DNA from: CAYUPI01 sp964446585
GTDB taxonomy: Bacteria; Verrucomicrobiota; Verrucomicrobiia; Limisphaerales; UBA8199
DNA length: 64,000 bases
Direction: 5' to 3'
NCBI GenBank assembly: GCA_964446585.1
Contig: CAYUPI010000022.1
Location: 18,973-82,972 of the forward strand
A program made the position numbers and the translations under genes. A model generated the notes under the pieces. It searched no databases and had not been told where the DNA came from. It saw only the letters and a list, made by a program, of their open reading frames with translations. Of the stretch, positions 18,432 through 28,425 are shown piece by piece (within the stretch, counting starts at the first letter, position 1; the number at the start of each line of letters is the position of its first letter).

Positions 18432-19124
18432 GTGATGGTGGAGGGTGCTGCTAATTCTCTGGGCGGTTCGCATCCGATCAAAGCGTGGGTGTTCGACGCC
18501 TATGGCACGCTCTTTGACGTGCATTCAGGGATTGGCAAACATCGCTCGCGACTCGGAGAACTCGCCGAGCCTTTCTCAAATCTTTGGCGTGTCAAACAAC
18601 CTGAATACACCTGGCTGCGCAACTTGCTGCACTGCCATGCCGATTTCTGGCAAGTCACTCAAGATGCGTTGGATTACACACTCGCTCGGTATCGAATCAC
18701 CGACGGCTCGTTGCGGGGTGATCTGCTCGAAGCTTACCTGCATTTGGATTGTTTCCCCGAAGTGCCGGAAGTCTTGCGTCGCTTGAAAAGTCAGGGCCGC
18801 ACGACTGCGGTTCTCTCAAACGCAACCTCGTCCATGCCGACCACGGCGTGCAATAGCGCCGGCATCGCGTGGTGGCTGGATCATCTCATGTCGGTCGAGT
18901 CTGTCGGTGTGTATAAACCAGACCCCCGAGTTTATCGACTGGCGGCCGAAACTCTCCAGACCGAGCCGCACGAGATCAGTTTTCAAACATCTAATGCGTG
19001 GGACGCTGTCGGGGCGGCCGCCTTTGGATGTCGGGCTATTTGGGTCAATCGGCTGGGTCAACCGCCGGAAATGCTGCCGTTTCAGCCAGCCGTTGAACTG
19101 AGGTCCTTGTCGGAGCTGCTGTAA
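18432..19124 (+). CDS. Type II haloacid dehalogenase (HAD superfamily)
   Basis: Four HAD motifs are intact: WVFDAYGTLFD (nucleophilic Asp), LSNATSSM (Ser), KPDPRVY (Lys) and TSNAWDAVGAAAFG (acidic motif IV). The LWRVKQPEYTWLR segment is specific to L-2-haloacid dehalogenases, which hydrolyse 2-haloalkanoates to D-2-hydroxy acids through an aspartyl ester. The length of 230 aa is normal. Start ATG 18432 lies 5 bp after the truncated sigma-factor stop, which suggests a shared transcript or a deletion junction. Confidence 0.88.
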   Translation: MMVEGAANSLGGSHPIKAWVFDAYGTLFDVHSGIGKHRSRLGELAEPFSNLWRVKQPEYTWLRNLLHCHADFWQVTQDALDYTLARYRITDGSLRGDLLEAYLHLDCFPEVPEVLRRLKSQGRTTAVLSNATSSMPTTACNSAGIAWWLDHLMSVESVGVYKPDPRVYRLAAETLQTEPHEISFQTSNAWDAVGAAAFGCRAIWVNRLGQPPEMLPFQPAVELRSLSELL

Positions 19125-19135
19125 TCTCATCCGGG

Positions 19136-19159
19136 AATCTGATACTGCGATCTGATACT
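19136..19159. repeat. Direct repeat pair TGATACT, copy set 2
   Basis: AATCTGATACTG followed by ATCTGATACT, in the same orientation as the pair at 17111-17131. Confidence 0.6.
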
Positions 19160-19287
19160 AATCGCTGATTTTTGGGTCCTTTTGGAGGTGAAGTGAGTCC
19201 CTGAGTCGTGCCTCCAAACGTGGGGCAAACGCCTGTCAGTCCGCGTGATTCCGCTCACGTCCATTTTGGGGCAGGGACCATTTCCCA

Positions 19288-19326
19288 ATTATGAGTCGCC
19301 TGCTCTAACCACTGAGCTATGGGCCC
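19288..19326 (-). pseudogene. 5' half of tRNA-Ile(CAU), positions 1-39
   Basis: These 39 nt are identical to the first 39 nt of the intact tRNA at 16988-17063, ending just after the anticodon loop. The lack of the 3' half rules out function. It lies in the same orientation and has a good promoter directly upstream, so it may be the original 5' end split off by site-specific integration. Confidence 0.88.
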
Positions 19327-19339
19327 GTGAAGCCCAAAC

Positions 19340-19367
19340 ATTGTACGCCTGGATTGGCTCCGAGCAA
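19340..19367 (-). promoter_or_regulatory. Sigma-70 promoter of the split tRNA
   Basis: On the reverse strand TTGCTC (19367-19362), a 16-bp spacer and TACAAT (19345-19340) are followed after 13 nt by the tRNA 5' end GGGCCC. This is the usual spacing for a bacterial tRNA promoter. I see no equally good promoter before the intact copy at 17063. Confidence 0.7.
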
Positions 19368-19521
19368 CGTTATTGCTGAACACCTATCCTGCCACGAATC
19401 CACCATTGCACAGAACCTGCGAGTGCGTTATAGGAACGACATGCAGGGCGGGCCGAGACACTCGGGGTGGAACGCAGAACCCAGGTTCGGCGCACGGCCT
19501 CGCTTCTCGAGGAGTTTCTTC

Positions 19522-20127
19522 GTGGGTAACCCACTTCCCGCCAGCCGCGGGTCCGGCTTCTCTTTGATCGAGCTGCTCATCGTGGCGGCGCTGATTCTGA
19601 TTTTGACCACGCTGTATTGGGGGTCGGGTTCCGGCAGCCGCCAAAAAGCATTGAAAGCTTCCTGCCAGAACAATCTGCAAAAGATCCACATTGCGATGGA
19701 AATATTTGCGAACGATCATGCGGGCCAATTCCCCCAGGCACCCGGCGCGCGGACGGCCGAGGAGCCGCTGGACGCGCTGGTGCCCCGGTACACCTCTGAC
19801 ACCATGGTCTTCATTTGCCCCGGAAGCAAAGATGCACCCCTCCCATCGGGCGAATCCTTTCGGCAGCGAAAGATCAGCTATGCCTATTATATGGGCCGTC
19901 GATTGACCGATGCGCAAGAGCCCTTATTAAGTGATCGCCAGGTAGATACTTCGTCGAAAACTGCCGGCCAGCAGATATTTTCGAGCACGGGCAAGCCACC
20001 CGGGAACAATCACAACAAGAGCGGCGGCAACATCCTGTTCTGCGACGGGCACGTGCAGCAAACGCCGCCGAACGCCGCGTTTTCGCTCGGACTCACTCAA
20101 GGCATTGTACTGCTTAACCCGAAATGA
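19522..20127 (+). CDS. Type II secretion pseudopilin-like protein
   Basis: The class III prepilin leader RGSGFSLIELLIVAAL gives the cleavage site before Phe and a conserved Glu at +5. The C-terminal part carries NNKSGGNILFCDGHVQ, the DGH-type motif of the Verrucomicrobial/Planctomycetal pseudopilin families. I choose GTG 19522, preceded by GAGGAG 7 bp upstream, over the distant upstream starts (19327, 19441), because it gives a leader of normal length. The mature protein is about 190 aa, extracellular or periplasmic. The stop overlaps the next gene by 4 bp (ATGA). Confidence 0.8.
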   Translation: MGNPLPASRGSGFSLIELLIVAALILILTTLYWGSGSGSRQKALKASCQNNLQKIHIAMEIFANDHAGQFPQAPGARTAEEPLDALVPRYTSDTMVFICPGSKDAPLPSGESFRQRKISYAYYMGRRLTDAQEPLLSDRQVDTSSKTAGQQIFSSTGKPPGNNHNKSGGNILFCDGHVQQTPPNAAFSLGLTQGIVLLNPK

Positions 20128-22547
20128 AAGTACAGTGTTCCTGCGGAGCCAAGTCGGCCTTCGAGATCACGCCGGCGATGAAGACCAACCCGGTGAGGTT
20201 CATCTGTCCAGCCTGTGGCCTGGACGCCTCCGAGTTCGTTGATGGGCTGATCCGGCAGGAACTTGGGCAATCCTCGACCCCGGCCGGTCGAGTCGTGCTC
20301 ATCGGCGCGACGCGAGAGGCTTCCGTCCACACAACAAGCCAAACCGTGCCGGCAACTGCGCCGCCACCGGCCACGCTTCGCGTCCGAATAAATACCCCTG
20401 GCGCTTCGGCCAGCAGCCAGCCTGGTCCGGCGGCGACAGAAAATCCAGACTTGCCGAGCTGCCCAAAGCATCCGGGCCAGGTTGCCACTGAAAAATGTTA
20501 CGTCTGCTCGAAGCCCATCTGTCCGAAATGTATGGAATTGTTCGGCTATGTTTGCTCGCCGCTGTGCAAAGCCAAGGCCGACTCTCATGGTATCCAGGTT
20601 CCGGTGTATGAAGGTCAGGCGGCCGTCGTCGAGGCGCGACTCTGGCGTCGGGTGCGTTGGGTTGCGTGGGGTGTGGGCACGGTCGTGGTGGCGCTGCTGG
20701 GGTTTTGGTTTTGGTATGCCTGGTTTGGCTCGACGCCTAAAGTTGTGTTCTCGATAGGGTTTCCGCAGCCGGCGTACTCGGGACAATCGGAGTTGGCTGG
20801 CAAAGAGCAAGTGGTCTTCCTTCACGGCGGCACGCTGGCCCGGCACGACATGCAACAAAAGAAAGAGGTCTGGTCAAGCTACTTGATCAATACGAACGAC
20901 ATCCAGGCTGAGGTTGCGCGGGAAATCGCGCGCGTCAAAGTCCTGATCGACAAGGCAAACGCCGACGCTTCGGAGTTTATTCCGAAAATGCCTGATCCGG
21001 AAAAGCTGGCCCGGTCGCTTGAACGGCAGGCCGCCGCTGCCCTCGAACTGCGGGTCCACGGGCAGAACATCTGGATTTTGTCGGGAGAAAAACTCACTCG
21101 CTATGATTGGGACACTGGGAAACCTGCCCAGGAAATCAAGATCCCGCCAGGCTACGGGAGCTTAATCGCCCAGGGAGAAGAATTGCTGCTGCTGAATGCC
21201 GAAACAGGCCAACCTGCGATCACGCACATCAACCTGGCAACTTGTGACTCCAAGACGAGTCCGTTCGGCAGCCAAGCCCCGTCGGCAACATCAGCACCGG
21301 CCAATAACACTGGGCCTCCTGGCCGGCCAGGCCAGCCACAACGAGAGCTTGCGGGTCTTCCGACGGGCATGCCCGGAAGAGACGCTGGCAAAGTGATGGA
21401 CCCGGCAAAGGTCGCCGCGCAGGCACAGCATATGTCGTTGCCTGCGCGGATTGCTTTGCCGGCGGTGCTGGCTAACAGTTGGAGCCAGGAGCGCACACTG
21501 GCGGAACTCAACGACGCGCCTGGGAACAAAACTCGCGCCTCCGCGGCCCCAACCCACTTCGAGCACGTCATGCTGATTCCTACCCGGGACGGTGTGATTG
21601 AATTCTCCAGCCGAATGATCGAGCAAAAAACCATCGCACGCGCCGCCATGAAGGCCGGTCCGGCGAAATCTGCTCTCGAGGGCCCGGTCAATGTCACGCA
21701 AACGGCGGAAGTGGCCAATGAAATTCTCAACGAGATGCAACGCGCGCGCGGCGGCGAGACGATCGAGGAGGACGTGAGCCGCTATGGCGTGACCTTGCGG
21801 CAGACAGGCGCGTCCGAGAGATGGACGGGCGAAGTCATTGGACCTCCCAGTGTGTTCCCGCTCGCAACGGTGAACGTGGTAGCGGGTTCCAAGATGATTA
21901 TCGTCCTGGACAAGACAAACAAAAAACTGTGGCAAAGCACACTCAACTACGAGTTGTCCGGCGGGCCGTCCGTCCCGGACGAGGAGAACAACCCGTATGG
22001 ACAGGGTCCATGTGTCGAACGCAAGGACACTTTGTTCGTGTTCGATGCCGGCGTGCTGGCGGCCTTCGAACTCAAAACTGGAAACGCGCGGTGGCGCCTT
22101 CCTTCGGTGGGTATCACCGGCGTGTTTTTCGATGATCAGGGAATGATGTACGTGAACTCGACGACGGGCAGCCCGGAGAGCATCAAGTTTTCCCACCAGA
22201 TTAACATCAACCAGAAGGCGGTTTCGGTGGTGCTCAAAATCGACCCGGCCAACGGCAAGATTGTGTGGACGGCCCAGCCGGGCGGCCTGGTCAATTACGT
22301 CTCCGGAAAATATATATACACGATGCAGTCTTTCGCGCCGGAAGAGGAGGAGGACAACCCATACCGGCAAGAGACTGGATTCGAGGCGCTGCCCTACCTG
22401 CGGATCCAGCGGCTCAACCCCAAGAATGGTTATCCAAGGTGGGAATACTTCCACCATCGATGCCCCGTCGATGTGCGATTCGACAAGAACACCATCCGGC
22501 TGGTATTCAAGAAAGAGGTGCAGGTGTTAAAGACGCTGGCGTGGTAG
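20124..22547 (+). CDS. Membrane protein: cytosolic zinc-finger/B-box domains, one TM segment, PQQ-like propeller
   Basis: The 807-aa protein has a zinc-ribbon with Cys5, Cys7, Cys28 and Cys31, a B-box-like finger (Cys113 to about Cys148: CPKHPGQVATEKCYVCSKPI), one transmembrane helix at about 178-200 (VAWGVGTVVVALLGFWFWYA), and a long outer part with WD/PQQ-like blades (IVLDKTNKKLWQST, LFVFDAGVLAAFELKTGNARW, LKIDPANGKIVWTA). The topology implies zinc fingers inside and propeller outside. Translation is coupled by a 4-bp overlap to the pseudopilin before it. The function is unknown; a sensor or scaffold at the secretion machinery is a guess. Confidence 0.8.
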   Translation: MKVQCSCGAKSAFEITPAMKTNPVRFICPACGLDASEFVDGLIRQELGQSSTPAGRVVLIGATREASVHTTSQTVPATAPPPATLRVRINTPGASASSQPGPAATENPDLPSCPKHPGQVATEKCYVCSKPICPKCMELFGYVCSPLCKAKADSHGIQVPVYEGQAAVVEARLWRRVRWVAWGVGTVVVALLGFWFWYAWFGSTPKVVFSIGFPQPAYSGQSELAGKEQVVFLHGGTLARHDMQQKKEVWSSYLINTNDIQAEVAREIARVKVLIDKANADASEFIPKMPDPEKLARSLERQAAAALELRVHGQNIWILSGEKLTRYDWDTGKPAQEIKIPPGYGSLIAQGEELLLLNAETGQPAITHINLATCDSKTSPFGSQAPSATSAPANNTGPPGRPGQPQRELAGLPTGMPGRDAGKVMDPAKVAAQAQHMSLPARIALPAVLANSWSQERTLAELNDAPGNKTRASAAPTHFEHVMLIPTRDGVIEFSSRMIEQKTIARAAMKAGPAKSALEGPVNVTQTAEVANEILNEMQRARGGETIEEDVSRYGVTLRQTGASERWTGEVIGPPSVFPLATVNVVAGSKMIIVLDKTNKKLWQSTLNYELSGGPSVPDEENNPYGQGPCVERKDTLFVFDAGVLAAFELKTGNARWRLPSVGITGVFFDDQGMMYVNSTTGSPESIKFSHQININQKAVSVVLKIDPANGKIVWTAQPGGLVNYVSGKYIYTMQSFAPEEEEDNPYRQETGFEALPYLRIQRLNPKNGYPRWEYFHHRCPVDVRFDKNTIRLVFKKEVQVLKTLAW

Positions 22548-22589
22548 GCCGTAGGCGTCGGCCTAAGCCGCGACACTGAGGCGCCGGCT

Positions 22590-24419
<1,830 letters not shown>

Positions 24420-24578
24420 ATCGCTTCTAAAAGTCGTCGAATGCTGGTGGCTGAAATTCAGCCCGGAATATGTGAACCGAGCCAGACCGAGTCAAGCGGC
24501 GAAAATGAAAACATCAACAAAAAAATCACGGGCTGAATCGAGGCTTGACGGTCCGGGCGGATGTGATTGCATGAGCCG

Positions 24579-24974
24579 ATGAAAAAGAAAATCTTTCTGG
24601 CTTTAATCGGGGCGGGACTCATCGGCGCCGGCTGCGTTTCTACGGTCACGGGCAGAAACACGGCGGGTGTGCCGTTCATCAAGGACTCGGTCCAGGGCCG
24701 CTATGAGCGGCCGATGGACCAGGTGTTTGAGGCGGCCAAAGAGGTCGTCAAGTTCAATGGCACACTGGTGAATGAAAGCATTTTGCACAGCGAAACCAAT
24801 GCCGTCAAAACGGTCGAAGGCAAAATCAACCAGCGAACAGTTTGGGTGCGCGTTGAAGCAGTGGATCCGAAAGTCACCGGCGTCACCGTGCAGACCCGCA
24901 CCCCGGGCGGCGGCTCCGATATTGATCTGGCGCACGAGGTCGAGAAACAAATCGCTTTGAAACTCGTGCGCTGA
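24579..24974 (+). CDS. Small putative lipoprotein (DUF3568-like)
   Basis: From ATG 24579 the product starts MKKKIFLALIGAGLIGAGC, a signal with a lipobox-like GAGC at Cys19. The mature 113 residues, with YERPMDQVFEAAKEVVKFNG and a two-layer alpha/beta pattern, resemble small DUF3568-type lipoproteins. Function unknown; outer-membrane or periplasmic attachment is likely. It is divergent from rpoD. The TTG at 24567 is an alternative start. Confidence 0.7.
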   Translation: MKKKIFLALIGAGLIGAGCVSTVTGRNTAGVPFIKDSVQGRYERPMDQVFEAAKEVVKFNGTLVNESILHSETNAVKTVEGKINQRTVWVRVEAVDPKVTGVTVQTRTPGGGSDIDLAHEVEKQIALKLVR

Positions 24975-25003
24975 GGCGCGAGGCAAAACAAACCGCAAAG
25001 AAG

Positions 25004-26200
25004 CTACCGCGGCGGAGCCGCCCTTTTCAGGCCGATATTCTGCTCGTAGGTATCGAGCCTGACCTCCCCGGTCTTTTCGTTCGCTTTTAGTTCCAGCCGC
25101 AAGAGGCTCAGCCGATTCCGGGCCATTTCAGCCGCCGCAACATTCGGGTTTCGGTCGATAATCCGCTGTAAAGTCTGGCGCACAGCTTCGTACTGGGCGC
25201 CTGACCGGATCTGCAAATCGGCCAACAGATTGAGCCAGTGAACCACCAGCTTTTCCGGCTGGTTAGGTTCGGCAATCATCTGCTCCAATTCTCCAGTCGC
25301 CAGGTCAATGCGCTGGTAATGCTCAACATAAAGCACGGCCAGCTTTTCCCGCGCCTCCATATCGAGCGGGTGTTGCTCGAGGTGTTTCACGTACTGCGCG
25401 GCCAACTGACCCGGGTCGGTCACCGCCGGTTTGGGCTGGTCCCGCGCCTGGAGCAGGCCCAGGTTGTGCACCCCTTCCGGCACGGCGAATTTTTTGTGCT
25501 CGCGTGGCGCCATCGGCACGTCCGCGCCGCCCAGGTGCGCGATGCGCTGGGCCGCGCCGAGGGCGAATTCAGTGTCCGGCAGCAGCTCACAAATCTTTTC
25601 CAGGGCGCGCCGCGCCGCTTCACGGTCCTGTCCAAATTTCAGTTGCCAGTCGGCCAGCGAGTAGAGCGCGAAAACGATGTTCTTGGGAACATGGCCGGGC
25701 TGCGCGCAGAAGCGCTGAACGGTCAACTCTGCGCCGGGCAGATCCTGGAGATCCTCGGCCAGAATCTGCGCCAGAAGCAGATGGCCTTCGACGTCAGTCG
25801 GAAATCGTTCGAGCTGTTGGCGAACGTCAGCGACGGCTTCCTGGTACCGGCCCTGTTTTTGTTTCGAGCGCGCCACCGAATAGAGCGGGGCTGGATCGGG
25901 TGGGACGCTGCCCCCGTCAAAAATGCTCGTTAGTGGTTTGATCAGAAAAGGAACGATGTGCGGCGTCCAGATGAAGGAGAGCACGATGCCGCAGATGGCG
26001 ATGAGGAACGGCGCCAACGGTCCGAGCAGCTTCAACGACAGCAATATCAATGCGACCAACGGCAAGGTCAGGGCCCACTTGAAGGCCATGCTCCGGGGCT
26101 CCTCGGCATTGCGAATGGTGTGGACGATCAGCCAGATCACCAGGGCCGCGCCCAAGGCCAGGATGAGCACGCCGCGAATCGCTTCCCCGGTCAAGTTCAT
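25004..26200 (-). CDS. Membrane-anchored TPR protein
   Basis: Begins at ATG 26200 (MNLTGEAIRGVLILALG); extending to 26365 would translate the palindromic repeat and is rejected. Residues about 7-105 contain three to four hydrophobic segments, followed by a soluble part with TPR-like helices (LYSVARSKQKQGRYQEAVAD, GHLLLAQILAEDLQDLPGAE, VFALYSLADWQLKFGQDREA). The length is 398 aa. It is the last of a reverse-strand series TPR (27514) - pilT - this gene, suggesting a role alongside the pilus ATPase, but this is only context. Confidence 0.75.
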   Translation of the reverse strand: MNLTGEAIRGVLILALGAALVIWLIVHTIRNAEEPRSMAFKWALTLPLVALILLSLKLLGPLAPFLIAICGIVLSFIWTPHIVPFLIKPLTSIFDGGSVPPDPAPLYSVARSKQKQGRYQEAVADVRQQLERFPTDVEGHLLLAQILAEDLQDLPGAELTVQRFCAQPGHVPKNIVFALYSLADWQLKFGQDREAARRALEKICELLPDTEFALGAAQRIAHLGGADVPMAPREHKKFAVPEGVHNLGLLQARDQPKPAVTDPGQLAAQYVKHLEQHPLDMEAREKLAVLYVEHYQRIDLATGELEQMIAEPNQPEKLVVHWLNLLADLQIRSGAQYEAVRQTLQRIIDRNPNVAAAEMARNRLSLLRLELKANEKTGEVRLDTYEQNIGLKRAAPPR

Positions 26201-26259
26201 CACTTGCTTTGACAGCGTAACGAGGCAAAGCGCACGAGGTTTGTCGCTCGGTTTTTGGT

Positions 26260-26368
26260 GGAGTGCGCCCGTCCCCGGGCGCAGCAACTCCGGAAGGACT
26301 GAACGTGCTGGAATTCTCGGAACAGTTCCGCTTTGCTCGGATGCTGCGCCCGGGGACGGGCGCACTCC
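26260..26368. repeat. REP/BIME-like palindromic element, second copy
   Basis: Perfect 27-bp inverted repeats (26260-26286 and 26342-26368) with GCGCCCG/CGGGCGC hairpins in each arm. Same family and same overall length as the element at 1676-1787. It lies between pilT (ends 26427) and the start of the TPR gene. Confidence 0.88.
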
Positions 26369-26426
26369 GGTTTCTTTCGCTATCCCTCACTGAGGCCTTA
26401 CGCACGAGATTTGTCCCGCTTCCGCC

Positions 26427-27491
26427 TCAAGACGGCTGTCGCTGCCGGTTGATCTGGTCCGGGTGCCGCGCCCGGCTCAGCGCAGTGTCATACGTGATGA
26501 GACACTTGCAATAGAGATCGTAGAGGCAGTTATCCATGAGGGTCATGCCTTCTTTGCGGCCTGTCTGGATGGTGTTTTCCAATTGGTGAATCTGGTTCTC
26601 ACGGATCAGATTGCGGACGGCGCCGTTGGCCACGATCAGCTCGTAGGCCAAAACGCGCCGGGTCCGGTCGGCGGCGGGCAAGAGCTCCTGCGCGATGATC
26701 CCCTGCAACGCATTGGACAACTGCAGGATGATTTGTTTCTGGGAGCTGCCCTCGAACACGCCGATCATCCGCTCCAGCGCGTGCGAGACGCTTGGCGAAT
26801 GCATCGTCGCCAGCACCAGGTGCCCCGTCTCCGCCGCGGTCAGGGCAGTCGAGATCGCTTCGAAATCGCGCATTTCGCCGACGACGATAACGTCCGGATC
26901 CTGCCGCAGGACGTGGATCAGGGCGCGGTTGAAGGAGCGCACGTCGGTCAATACCTCCTGTTGCACGACAATTGCCCGTTTGTTCGAGTGGACGAATTCG
27001 ATCGGGTCTTCGATCGTAACGATCTTGCAGCGGCGCTCGGTATTGATCAGGTCCACCAAATAGTTGAGCGTGGTGGTTTTGCCCGCGCCGGTCGGGCCGG
27101 TCACCAGCACCAGCCCGTTGGGCCGGCGCGCCAGCTCGTCCAATTTCTCCGGCAGTCCGAGTTCTTCCCGCGTCGAAATGCGGTCGCCGCAGAATCGGCA
27201 GCTTAGTTCCGGGTGGCCATTGCGCCGATAAACGGTCGCGCGGACGCGCCCCGCCGCCGGGTGCATCAGCGAAATGCACAGTTCCCACTCCTGCTCGAAT
27301 TTCTCGCGCTGCTGTGAGTTCAGCAGGCTATAGGTCATCAGCTCGATTTCGTCTTCCGTCAGCGCGTCTTCATCGGCCAGGATGATCTCGCCGTTGACGC
27401 GAAAAGCAGGCGGCACGCCGGCGACCAGGTGCAGATCGGACGCGTCGCATTTGTTGGCTGCTCCAAGCAATCGGTCCAGTTCAGCGCTCAT
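26427..27491 (-). CDS. pilT: PilT-type retraction/secretion ATPase
   Basis: Hexameric ATPase of the type IV pilus PilT/GspE superfamily. Seen are the N-terminal PAS-like motif SDLHLVAGVPPAFRVNGEI, Walker A GPTGAGKTTT at about 132-140, the Asp box EDPIEF, Walker B LRQDPDVIVVGEMRD and a His box ATMHSPSV. Two features differ from classical PilT: residues about 96-103 read LSCRFCGD in place of the usual hydrophobic strand, adding a CXXC pair, and the His-box context is HSPSVSHALERMIG. So this is probably a paralogue rather than the main retraction motor. It follows the TPR gene by 22 bp. Confidence 0.88.
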   Translation of the reverse strand: MSAELDRLLGAANKCDASDLHLVAGVPPAFRVNGEIILADEDALTEDEIELMTYSLLNSQQREKFEQEWELCISLMHPAAGRVRATVYRRNGHPELSCRFCGDRISTREELGLPEKLDELARRPNGLVLVTGPTGAGKTTTLNYLVDLINTERRCKIVTIEDPIEFVHSNKRAIVVQQEVLTDVRSFNRALIHVLRQDPDVIVVGEMRDFEAISTALTAAETGHLVLATMHSPSVSHALERMIGVFEGSSQKQIILQLSNALQGIIAQELLPAADRTRRVLAYELIVANGAVRNLIRENQIHQLENTIQTGRKEGMTLMDNCLYDLYCKCLITYDTALSRARHPDQINRQRQPS

Positions 27492-27513
27492 ATTGAATTG
27501 GAACCTGTCCTTC

Positions 27514-28287
27514 TCATCGGCGGACCAGCCGGCGCCAGCAGCCGCGCAAGCGCGAGCTGAGGCCGGCGCGCTTCAGCTTCGACAGGGCATCGGATGCGCC
27601 GCAGCCCGGCTCGAGTTGTTGCGCCTGCAGGAACGAATGTTTTGCCGGGCCGAGCAGTCCAAGCGCCTGCTGGCATTGTCCGAGCTCCACCCACAGCACG
27701 AAATGCGAGGTGTTCCATTCAATGGCCTGCTGCAATAGTTTAAGCGCCAGTGAGAATTGCTCGTAGTACCGCCGGATCCGCGCCGTGAGCCAGGCGATGA
27801 ACCAATCGTCCGGGGCCAGCAACCGCGCCTTCTCGAAGCAGTAATCCGCGCGCGCTTCGGCTCGCGCCAGCAACACGTCCCCACGGGCCAGCCACAGGTA
27901 GGGCGTGTCACCACGCTCTTCGATGGCGGCGTCGGAGAACGACAGAGCCCCTTGCAACTCGCCAAGGCGGCCCAATGCGACCGCTTTGGCGGCCAGCAAT
28001 TCGGGCTCGCGCGGAAAGCGTTCGAGCGCTTTGTCGGCCCAGAGCTTGGCTTCCTGGAATTCGCCCAGTTCGATCAGCATTCGCACCTGGCCGGTCCATG
28101 CCTCGGCGTTTCCGGGATTGAATTCCAGCACCTTGGAATAGAGCCGGAGCGCCTGGTCGAAATTGGCGTTTTCGAACGCGGCCCGGGCGTCGGCAAGATA
28201 CTCGATTTCGCCCTTGGCCAGCGGTTTCTGGAGCCGCGACTGGTCATCGGACTGGTTGCCGAACTCGAGATTGTTGAACCGGCTCAT
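27514..28287 (-). CDS. TPR-repeat protein
   Basis: The 257 residues are nearly all tetratricopeptide helices: ARAAFENANFDQALRLYSKV, NPGNAEAWTGQVRMLIELGE, EPELLAAKAVALGRLGELQG, and one more near EWNTSHFVLWVELGQCQQAL. No signal peptide, so cytoplasmic. A basic C-terminus (RLRGCWRRLVRR) ends it. It is upstream of pilT in the same direction with a 22-bp gap, so an operon is likely and it may act as an assembly partner of the ATPase. Confidence 0.75.
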   Translation of the reverse strand: MSRFNNLEFGNQSDDQSRLQKPLAKGEIEYLADARAAFENANFDQALRLYSKVLEFNPGNAEAWTGQVRMLIELGEFQEAKLWADKALERFPREPELLAAKAVALGRLGELQGALSFSDAAIEERGDTPYLWLARGDVLLARAEARADYCFEKARLLAPDDWFIAWLTARIRRYYEQFSLALKLLQQAIEWNTSHFVLWVELGQCQQALGLLGPAKHSFLQAQQLEPGCGASDALSKLKRAGLSSRLRGCWRRLVRR

Positions 28288-28425
28288 GGCTTTGGGTGCA
28301 GGCCAAACAAGGTGTTCGGCGGTCGGCCGACGTGTTGGCTACATCTGCGGTTATGAAGGCAAATTAGCCGTTCCATCTCTTAGCGCAAGCTAGTGGTTTC
28401 AACCGCTTTCCGTCGCTAATCATCG

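Noticed and set aside
21291..22457. Reverse-strand 388-codon frame opposite the propeller protein
   Set aside because: No recognisable features; the forward frame has zinc fingers, a TM helix and propeller blades.
22545..22565. Hairpin TAGGCCG/CGGCCTA between the propeller gene and rpoD as terminator
   Set aside because: The stem is only 7 bp, overlaps the stop codon of the forward gene and has no U-tract on either side.
26201..26365. N-terminal extension of the TPR gene up to 26365
   Set aside because: It would translate the REP-like palindrome. The ATG at 26200 leads directly into the first membrane helix.
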